A stretch of DNA of 35,019 nt from Candidatus Omnitrophota bacterium (GCA_021159015.1 JAGGSQ010000052.1:1-35019), one strand, 5' to 3'. Positions 16,356-25,055 are shown, numbered from the stretch's first letter. Notes: generated by a model from the letters alone, not told the origin. Translations and numbers: made by a program.

Positions 16356-17834
16356 CTAAGCTCTTTTTAAATCAATCAAATACCTGAGACGTACAAAAAT
16401 AATTACACTTAAAACCAAATAATAAATAACCAGCCACAACAAAGATATACGAAAATCAAAGCTCGCTCCCGGCAGATGAGCAAAAAACATATTCAGTTTG
16501 ACAAAAAGCTCTACCAGAAACTCTAAGCTCCTTCCGAATACTACAGCTAAAATGCCAAAGGCAAAACCAAAGTAGACAATAATAGCGGTAAGAATAACTC
16601 CCAGAAAAGGAATGTCTATAATATTGACGAAGATATTGAGGAAATATACCTTACCGAAGTAGAAACTTAGAAGCGGCCAGATGCCCAGATTAACAAATAA
16701 TGAAAGAAAAAACAGCTTCCTGCCCCATGCCAGAGCTCCTCCTCCCGCCGCGGAAGAGGGATAGAAGTATTTAAAACCCACCAGAATGAAAAATACGCCT
16801 GAGAAAGAGAGCTGAAAACTAAGAGAAAAAATATCATAAGGCCTGAAGAGAAGATCAACCAAACCAGCCAAAGCTAAGGCACAGAATAAAGAGGGGCGCC
16901 GTCGCAGATAGAAACTGAAGGCGAAATAGCCATAGAAAAGGGCCGCTCTTAATACCGGAGGGCGCAGAGAACAGATAAAAGCATAAAACAAAATTAGAGG
17001 TACTGCTATTATTGTCCTCCGAGCATAATTAAAGCGCATTATTTTAAGGATAAATAAAACTACTCCCGCCACAATCCCCACATGCAGACCGCTTATAGCT
17101 AAGATATGAGCCGTGCCTGCTTTTACAAATATATGCCTTAAATTATTGAAGCAGATGTCTTTCTTTCCCAGAAATACTGCCTTTATAAAGCTTGCGGTTA
17201 AGAAGGAGAAGTTCTGACTCAAACGATGCTCTAAGAAAGAAGATATCTTCGCTGCTATTTTATGTAGAGAGAAGTTGTGCCGGAGAAGAAGAGGCTTATT
17301 AACTTTACGGCTATAAAGGGTAAACCTATAAGGAGACAAGAAAGAGAAAGTAGAAGGGGTCATTTTTAGCTTTGCTTTCAGAAGGTATATGTCAAAAAGA
17401 GTAAGGGAAGAACGAGAATAATCTTTCCATCTGGCCATACAGCGGCCTCTGCTCCAGCCATTATCTAACCAAAACTGTCCACCCGCCGGGTGGACAGAAA
17501 GGGTTCCTAAGAGCACGACACGGTAAAGATTGTAAGTTTTATATTCTCTTGATTTCTCCTGGGGTTGAATAAGGAAAGTTCTTTCTCCTAAAAGCTCATA
17601 GCAAGAACTCTGAAGGTTCTTTTCTTCTGTAGCACGCATCAAGCCGCCAAAGAAAAACACGCCTACTATTAATATGTCAAAAAGCAACAGTTTACTTCTC
17701 TTAAGTAAAAACACTGCTCCAAGCAAAAAAACAGCAGCTAGCAAGAATAAAAGCAAAAGAGGGAAAGAAAAAAGATAGCCCTCTACACACCCGAGGGCAA
17801 AAGCAACAAAAATCCAGAAAATGATAAAACTCAA
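16356..17834 (-). CDS. ComEC/Rec2-family membrane protein lacking the C-terminal hydrolase domain
   Basis: A 492-residue membrane protein with the Competence domain of ComEC, the channel that takes single-stranded DNA across the inner membrane. The diagnostic stretch is HIFVKAGTAHILAISGLHVG; two membrane segments at the N-terminus and about ten more follow. Full ComEC proteins run to about 750 residues and end in a metallo-beta-lactamase-like domain, which is absent: this gene stops right after the last hydrophobic segments. The start is probably a TTG (17832-17834) that overlaps the TGA of the comEA-like gene, as no ATG or GTG lies nearby. Paired with comEA it suggests a DNA uptake system. 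Confidence 0.85.
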   Translation of the reverse strand: MSFIIFWIFVAFALGCVEGYLFSFPLLLLFLLAAVFLLGAVFLLKRSKLLLFDILIVGVFFFGGLMRATEEKNLQSSCYELLGERTFLIQPQEKSREYKTYNLYRVVLLGTLSVHPAGGQFWLDNGWSRGRCMARWKDYSRSSLTLFDIYLLKAKLKMTPSTFSFLSPYRFTLYSRKVNKPLLLRHNFSLHKIAAKISSFLEHRLSQNFSFLTASFIKAVFLGKKDICFNNLRHIFVKAGTAHILAISGLHVGIVAGVVLFILKIMRFNYARRTIIAVPLILFYAFICSLRPPVLRAALFYGYFAFSFYLRRRPSLFCALALAGLVDLLFRPYDIFSLSFQLSFSGVFFILVGFKYFYPSSAAGGGALAWGRKLFFLSLFVNLGIWPLLSFYFGKVYFLNIFVNIIDIPFLGVILTAIIVYFGFAFGILAVVFGRSLEFLVELFVKLNMFFAHLPGASFDFRISLLWLVIYYLVLSVIIFVRLRYLIDLKRA

Positions 17835-18181
17835 TTTATTTTGATAAACTTTGAGATTACTGGCAGCTTTTTTGGGCCTATACCTTTTACATTCAACAAT
17901 TCTTTCTTGGCCCGAAACCTGCCGTTCTTCTGGCGGTAAGCGATAATTCTTTTTGCTATCTTTACGCCAATATGCGGAATCTGTATAAGTTCTGATAAGC
18001 TGGCCTGGTTTATATCCACCAGCAATTCATCTTTTCTTCCCTCATAGAATATCTCTCTGGAGCCATTGTACGTTCTGAAGAAAGAAAGATAGGGAACGCT
18101 TATCCCCAGCAAAAAGAAAAAGCCTACGATAATTAAAGCCTTTCGTTCCTGTGAGGTTAAAGAAAATAAGTATTTTCTCAA
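17831..18181 (-). CDS. ComEA-like helix-hairpin-helix DNA-binding protein
   Basis: A 116-residue protein with one N-terminal membrane segment (ALIIVGFFFLLGISVPYL) and a C-terminal pair of helix-hairpin-helix motifs: VDINQASLSELIQIPHIGVK and LLNVKGIGPKKLPVISKFI. This is the layout of ComEA, the periplasm-side DNA receptor that hands DNA to ComEC. The start is a TTG that overlaps the leuS stop in TTGA; the next gene (comEC) starts in the same way at the end of this one. No ribosome site stands out, so translational coupling to leuS is likely. Confidence 0.88.
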   Translation of the reverse strand: MRKYLFSLTSQERKALIIVGFFFLLGISVPYLSFFRTYNGSREIFYEGRKDELLVDINQASLSELIQIPHIGVKIAKRIIAYRQKNGRFRAKKELLNVKGIGPKKLPVISKFIKIN

Positions 18182-20628
18182 TTTACAATATTTACCAGAC
18201 GCCCGGGTATGTAAATAACCTTTTGGGGAGGGGAACTCCCTAAAAGCTCTTTAACTTTAGCTAGCGACAAAGCGGCTGACTCTATTTCCTCTTGCGGCAT
18301 ACTAACATCTATTTCCAGATGGTCTCTTACCTTGCCATTTATCATCACCGCAATATTAACCTTTTTCTCTTGAAGTACTTTTTCATCGTAGCTGGGCCAG
18401 AAAGACTGAAAAATGCTATTTTTTTCTCCCATTCTCTGCCAAGCTTCTTCTGAAATATGAGGAGTAAAAGGAGCCAGGAGCAAGAAAAGTGTCTTTACTG
18501 CTTCTTCAAACACACTCTTTTCTACCAAAGGAGGATTAACGTTAATACTTTTATAAATCTCATTTACCAATTCCATAATCATGGCAATAGCGGTATTAAA
18601 CTGAAATGACGACTCCAGATCCTTAGTAACCTCTTTAACCGTCTGGTGGATTTTCCGTTTCAGACGCTGGTCTGCATCCTGATTATTGTTACTTTGCTGC
18701 CAATCCAATTCTTCCCTCATATCTAACAGGCGCCAGCAGCGTTTTAGAAAACGGAAGCACCCCACCAATCCCTCGTCTTTCCATTCAGCATCTTTCTCCG
18801 GCGGGCCCATAAAGAGAATATAAAGTCGCATAGTGTCAGCCCCATATGTATCTACAATATAATCAGGCGCCACCACATTACCTTTAGACTTAGACATTTT
18901 GAAACCATCTTTTACTATCATACCTTGCGTAAACAAACTATAGAATGGCTCAGAGAAACTAACCATCTTCAAATCATAAAGAAACTTATTGATAAAGCGG
19001 GAATACATAAGATGAAGAATAGCATGCTCTACCCCGCCAATATACTGGTCTACCGGTAACCAGCGATTAACATCTTCGGTAATAAAAGGAAGGCGGTGTT
19101 CTTGAGGGGAAATATAGCGTAGGTAATACCAGCTGGAATCAACAAAAGTATCCATAGTATCAGTCTCTCTCTTCGCAGCAGCGCCACAATGAGGACAAGT
19201 GGTATTTAAAAACTCTTTAACAAAATTAAGCGGCGATTGACCCGTAGGTAAAAATTCCACATTCTCTGGCAACAAAACTGGCAGATCTTCTTCCTCCACT
19301 GGCACAACACCGCAATTGGGACAATAAATAATGGGAATAGGTGCTCCCCAGTAACGCTGGCGGGAAATAAGCCAGTCCCGCAGCTTGTAATGGATTTTTC
19401 TTCTGCCAATCCCCTTATCTTCCATAAATTCAGCGATTTTCTTTTTAGCCAGAGAAGAATTGAGTCCCGAGAACTGGCCGGAGTTAATCAAAATCCCCTC
19501 TCCTTCGTATACATCTTCCTCGCTACCTGAGAGAGGTTTAATAACTTCTTTTATCTTAATATTATATTTCTTAGCAAATTCATAATCGCGCCGGTCATGA
19601 GCCGGCACACACATAATCGCACCTGTACCGTATTCTGCCAAAATATAATTGGCAATCCAGACGGGAATTCTTTCTTGAGTCATAGGATTAAGGGCATATT
19701 TACCACAAAATACCCCCTCCTTTTCGAAACTATCCAAAAGGCGAGCTGACTTAGGTTGGGATTTAGCTTTCTGGAGAAAAGCTTTTATTTCTTGTTTGTG
19801 AGGAGAATCTGCGATAAGTTTTTCCGCTAAAGGATGCTCAAAAGATATAGCTAGAAAAGTTGCACCAAAGATTGTATCAACACGGGTAGTAAAACATTTG
19901 ATTTTTTTATCAGAATTCTCAAGCGCAAAATCTATTTCTACTCCTTCGGAACGCCCAATCCAGTTTTTCTGCATTAGTTTCACCCTCTCTGGCCAATTAT
20001 TAAGTAATCTCAAATCCTCTAAAAGCCTGTCTGCATAAGCGGTAATTCTAAAAAACCACTGCTCAAGATCCTTCTGGATAACCGGTGTAGAACAACGCTC
20101 ACATTTCCCTTCCATAACTTGCTCATTAGCCAAGACTGTCTGACAGCTGGGGCAGTAGTTAACTTGAGCTTTCTTACGATAAGCCAAGCCGTTCTCGTAG
20201 AGTTTTAGAAACAACCATTGCGTCCACTTGTAATAATCAGGCAGGCAGGTAGTAATTTCCCTACGCCAATCATACATAATTCCCCAGGAAGAAAGCTGTT
20301 CCTTAATTCTCTTTATATTGCGCAAAGTCCAATCTTTGGGATTAATCTTATGTTTTATAGCTTGATTCTCAGCCGGCAACCCAAAAGCATCCCAGCCCAT
20401 AGGAGAAAGAACCGCAAACCTTTTCATCACCTTATAACGTACTACAGCATCACCAATTATGTAATTGCGTCCATGCCCCACATGAAGCTCAGAGGAGGGA
20501 TAAGGAAACATAACCAGGCAATAATATTTGGAACGGCTGCGGTCTTTAACGTCTACCTGAAATAGACCTTGTTCTTGCCAAAATTTTTGCCACTTTTTCT
20601 CGATTTCTCTAAAATTATAGTCAGTCAT
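18178..20628 (-). CDS. leuS: Leucyl-tRNA synthetase
   Basis: An 816-residue bacterial-type LeuRS charging tRNA-Leu. The HIGH-class motif is HVGHGRN within PYPSSELHVGHGRN; the KMSKS loop is FKMSKSKGNVVAPDY. The zinc site is CPSCQTVLANEQV...CERC, and a second CPNCG...CPHCGA knuckle pair follows. The CP1 editing domain is present (TTRVDTIFGATFLAI, ILAEYGTGAIMCVPAHDRRD, with the threonine-rich pocket and the editing Asp). Length is normal. Its ATG overlaps the nfo stop by four bases and its stop overlaps the comEA-like start. Confidence 0.97.
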   Translation of the reverse strand: MTDYNFREIEKKWQKFWQEQGLFQVDVKDRSRSKYYCLVMFPYPSSELHVGHGRNYIIGDAVVRYKVMKRFAVLSPMGWDAFGLPAENQAIKHKINPKDWTLRNIKRIKEQLSSWGIMYDWRREITTCLPDYYKWTQWLFLKLYENGLAYRKKAQVNYCPSCQTVLANEQVMEGKCERCSTPVIQKDLEQWFFRITAYADRLLEDLRLLNNWPERVKLMQKNWIGRSEGVEIDFALENSDKKIKCFTTRVDTIFGATFLAISFEHPLAEKLIADSPHKQEIKAFLQKAKSQPKSARLLDSFEKEGVFCGKYALNPMTQERIPVWIANYILAEYGTGAIMCVPAHDRRDYEFAKKYNIKIKEVIKPLSGSEEDVYEGEGILINSGQFSGLNSSLAKKKIAEFMEDKGIGRRKIHYKLRDWLISRQRYWGAPIPIIYCPNCGVVPVEEEDLPVLLPENVEFLPTGQSPLNFVKEFLNTTCPHCGAAAKRETDTMDTFVDSSWYYLRYISPQEHRLPFITEDVNRWLPVDQYIGGVEHAILHLMYSRFINKFLYDLKMVSFSEPFYSLFTQGMIVKDGFKMSKSKGNVVAPDYIVDTYGADTMRLYILFMGPPEKDAEWKDEGLVGCFRFLKRCWRLLDMREELDWQQSNNNQDADQRLKRKIHQTVKEVTKDLESSFQFNTAIAMIMELVNEIYKSINVNPPLVEKSVFEEAVKTLFLLLAPFTPHISEEAWQRMGEKNSIFQSFWPSYDEKVLQEKKVNIAVMINGKVRDHLEIDVSMPQEEIESAALSLAKVKELLGSSPPQKVIYIPGRLVNIVN

Positions 20629-21485
20629 GAGACACGAAAGATTCTTCTTATCTTACTTAAGTTTTTAGGATCGTCATCCTTGTCTTTCTTGGGAGTCTCA
20701 AGAATAAAAACTTTCTCACGTAAAACTTTATGGTTTACTATATTTCTAAATCCACCCAGTCCTATTTTCCCTTCTCCAATATGCCAATGGCGATCGCGGC
20801 GCGAACCTAATTCATCTTGTGTATCATTCAAATGTATTACTTCTATCTTCTCTTTACCTATATACTTATCTATCTTCTTTATAAAATCATCTAAGCCTCT
20901 TGCTGTTCTTATATTATAACCAGCACACCAACTATGGCAAGTATCAATACAAAGACCCAGATTTTGGCAATTCTTAAGCTCGCTAAATATATACTCTAAT
21001 TCCTCTATTTCTGCTCCCAGCCAGTGTCCTGAACCTGAAGTATTTTCCAATAAAACTTTTATACCACGCGGTGACCTCTTCAGTACATAATCCAAAGCTT
21101 TAACTACCTGTCCTAAGCCTCGCAGACGAGTGGAGCCTTTAAAACTCCCGGGATGAATCACCATAAATTTAGCTCCTAAATCTTTAGCTTCTATAATATC
21201 GCGCAAAAACTCATTGCGAGAGAGTTTCCAGAGGCGGGGTTTAGAAGTAGCCAGGTTCTGCATATAAACGCTGTGCACCACTACCGGCCCTATCCCTAAT
21301 TTCCTCAGGCTCCGCTTAAACCGCTGTTTATCGGCCGCGGGGAAAACTTTGGCTTTAAAAGCGCGGGGGTTGCGCAAAAAAATCTGAAAACAATTGCACC
21401 CCAATGACTCTGCCCGCTGGATGACCTTATCCAGTCCTCCCTCAATAGAAAGATGTACGCCTAAACGCAGACTCCTTTGGCCCAT
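20625..21485 (-). CDS. nfo: Endonuclease IV (AP endonuclease)
   Basis: A 286-residue zinc-dependent TIM-barrel nuclease that nicks DNA at abasic sites in base excision repair. Family signatures are visible in order: LGVHLSIEGGLDKVIQRA at the N-terminus, LLENTSGSGHWLGAEIEEL (Glu metal ligand), LGLCIDTCHSWCAGY (Asp and His ligands) and VIHLNDTQDELGSRRDRHWH with IGEG. It appears to be the promoter-proximal gene of the long unit: a promoter-like pair lies 30 to 55 bases upstream. The ATG at 21485 has only a weak GGAAG site. Confidence 0.96.
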   Translation of the reverse strand: MGQRSLRLGVHLSIEGGLDKVIQRAESLGCNCFQIFLRNPRAFKAKVFPAADKQRFKRSLRKLGIGPVVVHSVYMQNLATSKPRLWKLSRNEFLRDIIEAKDLGAKFMVIHPGSFKGSTRLRGLGQVVKALDYVLKRSPRGIKVLLENTSGSGHWLGAEIEELEYIFSELKNCQNLGLCIDTCHSWCAGYNIRTARGLDDFIKKIDKYIGKEKIEVIHLNDTQDELGSRRDRHWHIGEGKIGLGGFRNIVNHKVLREKVFILETPKKDKDDDPKNLSKIRRIFRVS

Positions 21486-21512
21486 AAACTCTATCTTCCG
21501 TTAGAAAGTAAG

Positions 21513-21541
21513 ATATTACCACAAGTCAACTCTTGCTTCAA
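21513..21541 (-). promoter_or_regulatory. Predicted sigma-70 promoter before nfo
   Basis: On the minus strand TTGAAG (21536-21541), 17 bases, then TAATAT (21513-21518). Each hexamer matches the vegetative consensus at four of six places. A start point near 21506 would leave a leader of about 20 bases. The 243 bases between nfo and the next gene upstream (21486-21728) show no other structure I can support. Confidence 0.4.
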
Positions 21542-21728
21542 ACACAATAATTCCCTCTTAATCGAAATTGTTAAAGGCAAGATTGCAACTCTGAGGTGGG
21601 CTGGAAGCTATTTGAAAAAGGAAATTGGCAATCCGGCCATTCGGCCCCTCTGGCCCAGAAGAAGAAATTATATACAGGCCGCAACTCAGCTTATAAAAGA
21701 ACTTTTAATCTACCCTCAAGCATTTGAG

Positions 21729-22367
21729 CTAATTTTTCCGGGGAGCTTCAGATTCTTTAAGAAACCGCCCTACCACTATTCCGGCCATAAAGGGGATAAT
21801 TATCAACAAAAAGACTGCTGCTTGCGGCATAAGGGAAAACTTGAATCCCCCGCCAATATCAAGATTTAGATAAACCCCCTTATCTAACAGTATCTTTATC
21901 CCCCCGCTAAGAAGTTTCTCGATGAGGCGGCTGGCGATAAAAACAGCTATAGCAAAACTTGCTGCGCCTATACTTATCAGAAACGAAAAAGCCCTGTAAG
22001 CTCCAAACTTACGCTGCAGAGCTAAAATAAAAACCAAGGGCAGGAAAATATGGGCACAAATTATGCCCAAAATCCCTAGGGGAATAAGAAAATATTTGGC
22101 ATTGTGAAAGATAAAAGGGAAATGTTTGTTAAAAGATTTATTCCCTAGCTGCTTTTTCAGACGGGAAGAGACTTCTTTTCCTACTCTTCTTAGAGAAATC
22201 TTCCTCTGAGCCAGATTTTCCTTCTTCTGTCTCTTTATTCTAAAAACGTCACTAACTCTCAGATATTGTTTGCCAAAAACGCTCTCTATCTTTATTAGCG
22301 GCAGGAATATTGAGGCACAATTTATTAAGGAAAATAATACAGCGGCATAAAAAAGACTTTTCTTCAT
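21729..22367 (-). CDS. Membrane protein of unknown family
   Basis: A 212-residue protein that I do not recognise. It begins with a hydrophobic segment (residues about 5-27), followed by a basic stretch (RIKRQKKENLAQRKISLRR), then three more membrane segments (about 91-115, 121-145 and 182-205). The predicted shape is a four-helix inner membrane protein. Its ATG shares one base with the stop of the NYN-domain gene, so the two are cotranscribed. No enzyme motif is visible. Confidence 0.7.
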   Translation of the reverse strand: MKKSLFYAAVLFSLINCASIFLPLIKIESVFGKQYLRVSDVFRIKRQKKENLAQRKISLRRVGKEVSSRLKKQLGNKSFNKHFPFIFHNAKYFLIPLGILGIICAHIFLPLVFILALQRKFGAYRAFSFLISIGAASFAIAVFIASRLIEKLLSGGIKILLDKGVYLNLDIGGGFKFSLMPQAAVFLLIIIPFMAGIVVGRFLKESEAPRKN

Positions 22368-22966
22368 TAATTGCGGCGGCTGAAAATTTTCTTAAACTTT
22401 ACCGCCCGCACAAAATCGCAGTGTTTTTTAATATCATGGCTAAGCTCAACTACATCGTCACAATAGCCTACTGCTACCTGCAGGCCATTAAAACGGGCAA
22501 GTTTAAGAGCAGGTATCATATCAGTATCGGCACATAAAACGATTATTTTATCAACCAGCTGGCGGTAAGCCAGATGGGCGATATCCAGCCCCATAAGCAT
22601 ATCAACCTGCTTTTGGATAAAATCGGGGATGTTGCCGGGAAGCATCCCTCTGAATTTCAGCTTTCCTTCTCTTACCGCAATTAAATCTTCCGTGGATATC
22701 TTATCTAAGAAGGCAGAAGAAGTTTTATAAACATCATCGTTGGATAGGTCAATGCGACGGCCGTGCCAGGTAATTTCTTTTATGGGGGTTGAAACATAAA
22801 AAAATATACGGTGAACATACTCGTGTTTATCCACAAAGGCATAGATGAACCGCATTACATTTCTTACATTGTTATAGTCTACTTTCAAATGAAGCTTTTG
22901 AGTAGCGTGTAAAAATATACCTTTTCGTATATTTTCCCAATCTACAAATACTGCCACTTTTTGCAC
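22367..22966 (-). CDS. NYN-domain (LabA/DUF88-like) putative ribonuclease
   Basis: A 199-residue protein of the NYN/PIN-like nuclease superfamily. The acidic residues that bind metal are in place: VAVFVDWENIRKG at the start, QKQVDMLMGLDI in the middle and IIVLCADTDMIPAL, followed by GLQVAVGYC. Such proteins cut RNA or act in RNA turnover. The start is a GTG (22964-22966), with an alternative GTG three codons on. It is preceded by a good promoter (23012-23039), so it heads a two-gene unit with the membrane protein downstream. Substrate unknown. Confidence 0.85.
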   Translation of the reverse strand: MQKVAVFVDWENIRKGIFLHATQKLHLKVDYNNVRNVMRFIYAFVDKHEYVHRIFFYVSTPIKEITWHGRRIDLSNDDVYKTSSAFLDKISTEDLIAVREGKLKFRGMLPGNIPDFIQKQVDMLMGLDIAHLAYRQLVDKIIVLCADTDMIPALKLARFNGLQVAVGYCDDVVELSHDIKKHCDFVRAVKFKKIFSRRN

Positions 22967-23011
22967 TCTTGCGCCTCTTTTTTATCTAAAAACAATAATA
23001 ACTCTTTAACT

Positions 23012-23039
23012 ATTTTAAAAGCAGGGGCAGGATTGTCAA
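23012..23039 (-). promoter_or_regulatory. Predicted sigma-70 promoter before the NYN-domain gene
   Basis: On minus: TTGACA (23034-23039, perfect), 16 bases, TAAAAT (23012-23017, five of six). It begins right after the end of the decayed secreted-protein gene, so the NYN/membrane-protein pair has its own start of transcription. Confidence 0.6.
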
Positions 23040-23043
23040 GAAA

Positions 23044-23685
23044 TCAAAGAGACTCTTTTCTAAGGACAAAACCGTTTAAGAGAGGAAGAACCAAGCGGCG
23101 GTTTACTTTTCTATAGACAATTTTTCCTTCCCAAGAGCCACCCTCTTTCACTTTCCCTCCTTCTAAAGTAAAGGCACAATCTTTTGGCAGGCTTCTTTTA
23201 AGAGAAAAATGCGCGTAGCAAATTCATCCGGATTCACCAACACCAGGCCTTTTCGGAAATATTCTCCCTCAGGTCTGCCTAAATTTATCTGGTATCCGGG
23301 ATAATATAAAATACAAACAGACGCAAATCTGTATTTATTTTTACTAAAGCCGCACTTTTAAAAACAATGGAAATAAACCTGGTGCGGATGTATTCGCGGG
23401 CAATTTTTAAGGCTTCCTTCCATTTTTCGTAGGAGTTAATATGCTCCCGGTAAATTGATGAAACCCTTCCTACGTTCCCCGGATGGAACGGTAAAGAAAA
23501 ACTTCAGGCCCTTTTGCTTTTTCACTCAAAAAAGGCATTATTACATAATCAAATGTCTATTGACAAAATCAACTTGCTCCTTTGTTATGTGGAAAGACAC
23601 TCTTAATCCCAAATACACATTTTTATCTTCGCTATAAGCTGAACTATTTCTCAAGAGAATGGCAGTAAGTATTATTAGATTACTC
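23044..23685 (-). pseudogene. Decayed gene for a secreted protein of unknown family
   Basis: About 640 bases between the EF-hand gene and the NYN gene show coding traces in shifting minus frames. In order: a hydrophobic start ending in SSAYSEDKNVYLGLRVSF (signal-peptide-like), KAKGPEVFLYRSIRGT, then EHINSYEKWKEALKIAREYI, LVKINTDLRLFVFYIIPDTR, LGRPEGEYFRKGLVLVNPDE, and KVKEGGSWEGKIVYRKVNRR, ending at a stop at 23044. Frame changes and stops separate the pieces (near 23540, 23470, 23300 and 23180). No start codon remains in the first piece. The parts in sequence read as one exported protein of about 210 residues; I do not know its family. Confidence 0.65.
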
Positions 23686-23744
23686 TAAACAAATATTTAA
23701 TTTCTTTTTGCGAGAATAAGACAGCGTTTTAGCTCAAACAAGAA

Positions 23745-24476
23745 TCAACGCCGCCTGTGCCTATATATTCTTCTGGCCCGCCGCGGATGCCTGATTGCTG
23801 CCCGGGCCCGTTTTGGATGAGATTTTGCCACAGAATAGACTCTCTTAGCTGCATAAGGATGTTCCCGCGCTTTCTGGTAGGCCTTTTTACTCCTTTGGGG
23901 ATGCTCATTAAGGTACTGACGGTGCCTGTATAAAACTTTGGCAAATTCAGGATGATTATTTAAAAATGCGCGGTTTTTGTAAACTTCTTTGGCTACTTCG
24001 GGATGATCGTTGAGCCATTTTCTATTTTTGTAGATACTCTCAGCTATTTTAGGATGTTCTTCCAGCCACTTATTATTAGCTACCAACTTCCTGGCTATCT
24101 GAGGATGGTTCTTAAGCCCATCACGATTTCCATAAAGGTAAGGAAGCCCTTTTCTGTGCTTAATTAGCGCCTGTTTTTCTGCCTGCCTGTAAGCAGCCGC
24201 CTCATGAATGTCTAAAGCGCCATCGCCGTCAGTATCAAACCTTATGGCTCTTCTCCAGCGGAAATTGCCAAATTCCTCTGGTCCCTTTTTAGTCCCATTC
24301 CTTTTCCAATCTTTCTCAGTAAGAATTCCGTCCTCACCCGCCAGAGAATTAAACTTACCCTTATCATAATACTGGCCATACCATTCCAAAGCCTTCCTGC
24401 TTTCTGCTGCGAAACCAAGCGGTAATAATCCCATAATAACAAATAATATTAAAACCAGAGATATTGCTTTCTTCAT
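23745..24476 (-). CDS. Secreted EF-hand protein with basic His-Pro repeat array
   Basis: A 243-residue exported protein: signal peptide at residues 1-24 (ending LGFAA-E), an EF-hand with a canonical 12-residue loop at 81-92 (DTDGDGALDIHE) preceded by a weaker one around 47-57 (DGILTEKDW), then a repeat array. His-Pro pairs fall at 124, 141, 158, 175, 192, 206, 220 and 230, that is, steps of 17, 17, 17, 17, 14, 14 and 10. The 17-residue unit is HPxxAKxxYxNRxxLxx. Toward the end the units shorten and become almost wholly Arg/Lys/His. It follows the CpxP-like gene by 34 bases, with AAAGGAGG before its ATG, as last gene of an ECF sigma unit. Calcium binding is expected; the array may bind nucleic acid, phosphate or LPS. 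No known family fits. Confidence 0.85.
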   Translation of the reverse strand: MKKAISLVLILFVIMGLLPLGFAAESRKALEWYGQYYDKGKFNSLAGEDGILTEKDWKRNGTKKGPEEFGNFRWRRAIRFDTDGDGALDIHEAAAYRQAEKQALIKHRKGLPYLYGNRDGLKNHPQIARKLVANNKWLEEHPKIAESIYKNRKWLNDHPEVAKEVYKNRAFLNNHPEFAKVLYRHRQYLNEHPQRSKKAYQKAREHPYAAKRVYSVAKSHPKRARAAIRHPRRARRIYRHRRR

Positions 24477-24510
24477 AACAAAGCCTCCTTTTTATCATTC
24501 TTTCTTCTTC

Positions 24511-25041
24511 TCATAATCCTTTTCCCCCTTTATCAAATTTGCGCCTTCTGAAAGCCTTCCTTCGCCGGGGATAGGAAAAACCCTGCCGTTTTCCCTTCCC
24601 TTCTTTCTTAAGTTTCTCCACCAGATTCTCGAACTTGTGCTTCTGTTCTGGATCAAGAAAACTCGCAATTTGTCCTATCGCTTCGTCTTTAATCTGAGAT
24701 AAACTAGTGCGGAACCGAAGACGCGTTCTGTCTATCTTCTCTTTTACCTCTCCCAGGACTTTCTTTAGCTTCTTCTTCTGTTCTGCGCTAAGACCTAATT
24801 CTCTGCTGAGTTTTATAAATGCACCTCTCGTTTCTCTAGTTAAATTGCGGCGGGCCGGAAAAACCAGAGCTTTCTTAAGCCGGCCATAGTTCTGAGGATA
24901 TTTGAGCAGATATTCTCTTATTATGCGGGGCAAATTATTAAAAGTGTATCTTTTATTGATAATAATTCCTGCTGCTGCTCCTGCTAAAGCACAAAGCACT
25001 CCCCAGCTAACAATATAAATAAACGGCCGTCGTATTCTCAT
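24511..25041 (-). CDS. CpxP/Spy-like periplasmic protein (LTXXQ-type)
   Basis: A 176-residue protein with one N-terminal membrane anchor (residues about 6-26) and a long helical domain of the Spy/CpxP/heavy-metal-sensor type: LGLSAEQKKKLKKVLGEVKE followed by DEAIGQIASFLDPEQKHKFE, the paired L-(T/S/D)-x-x-Q motifs of that family. The tail is very basic (RRRKAFRRRKF). I chose the ATG at 25041, which follows AAAGGAGATG by a suitable distance; a GTG seven codons earlier is open too but lies within the end of the anti-sigma gene. In this place it could act as periplasmic sensor or chaperone for the sigma system. Confidence 0.75.
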   Translation of the reverse strand: MRIRRPFIYIVSWGVLCALAGAAAGIIINKRYTFNNLPRIIREYLLKYPQNYGRLKKALVFPARRNLTRETRGAFIKLSRELGLSAEQKKKLKKVLGEVKEKIDRTRLRFRTSLSQIKDEAIGQIASFLDPEQKHKFENLVEKLKKEGKGKRQGFSYPRRRKAFRRRKFDKGGKGL

Positions 25042-25055
25042 CTTTCTCATCTCCT

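Noticed and set aside
21486-21728. tRNA or structured RNA in the gap before nfo
   Set aside because: GGCC-rich short palindromes are seen near 21645-21665, but no T-arm sequence (GTTCGA) or cloverleaf can be drawn.
21477-21869. Plus-strand open frame of 130 codons across the nfo upstream region
   Set aside because: It starts inside nfo, runs into the membrane protein gene on the other strand, has no ribosome site and would oppose every gene of the window. The protein-like look of its middle (KGKIATLRWAGSYLKKEIGN) is not enough.
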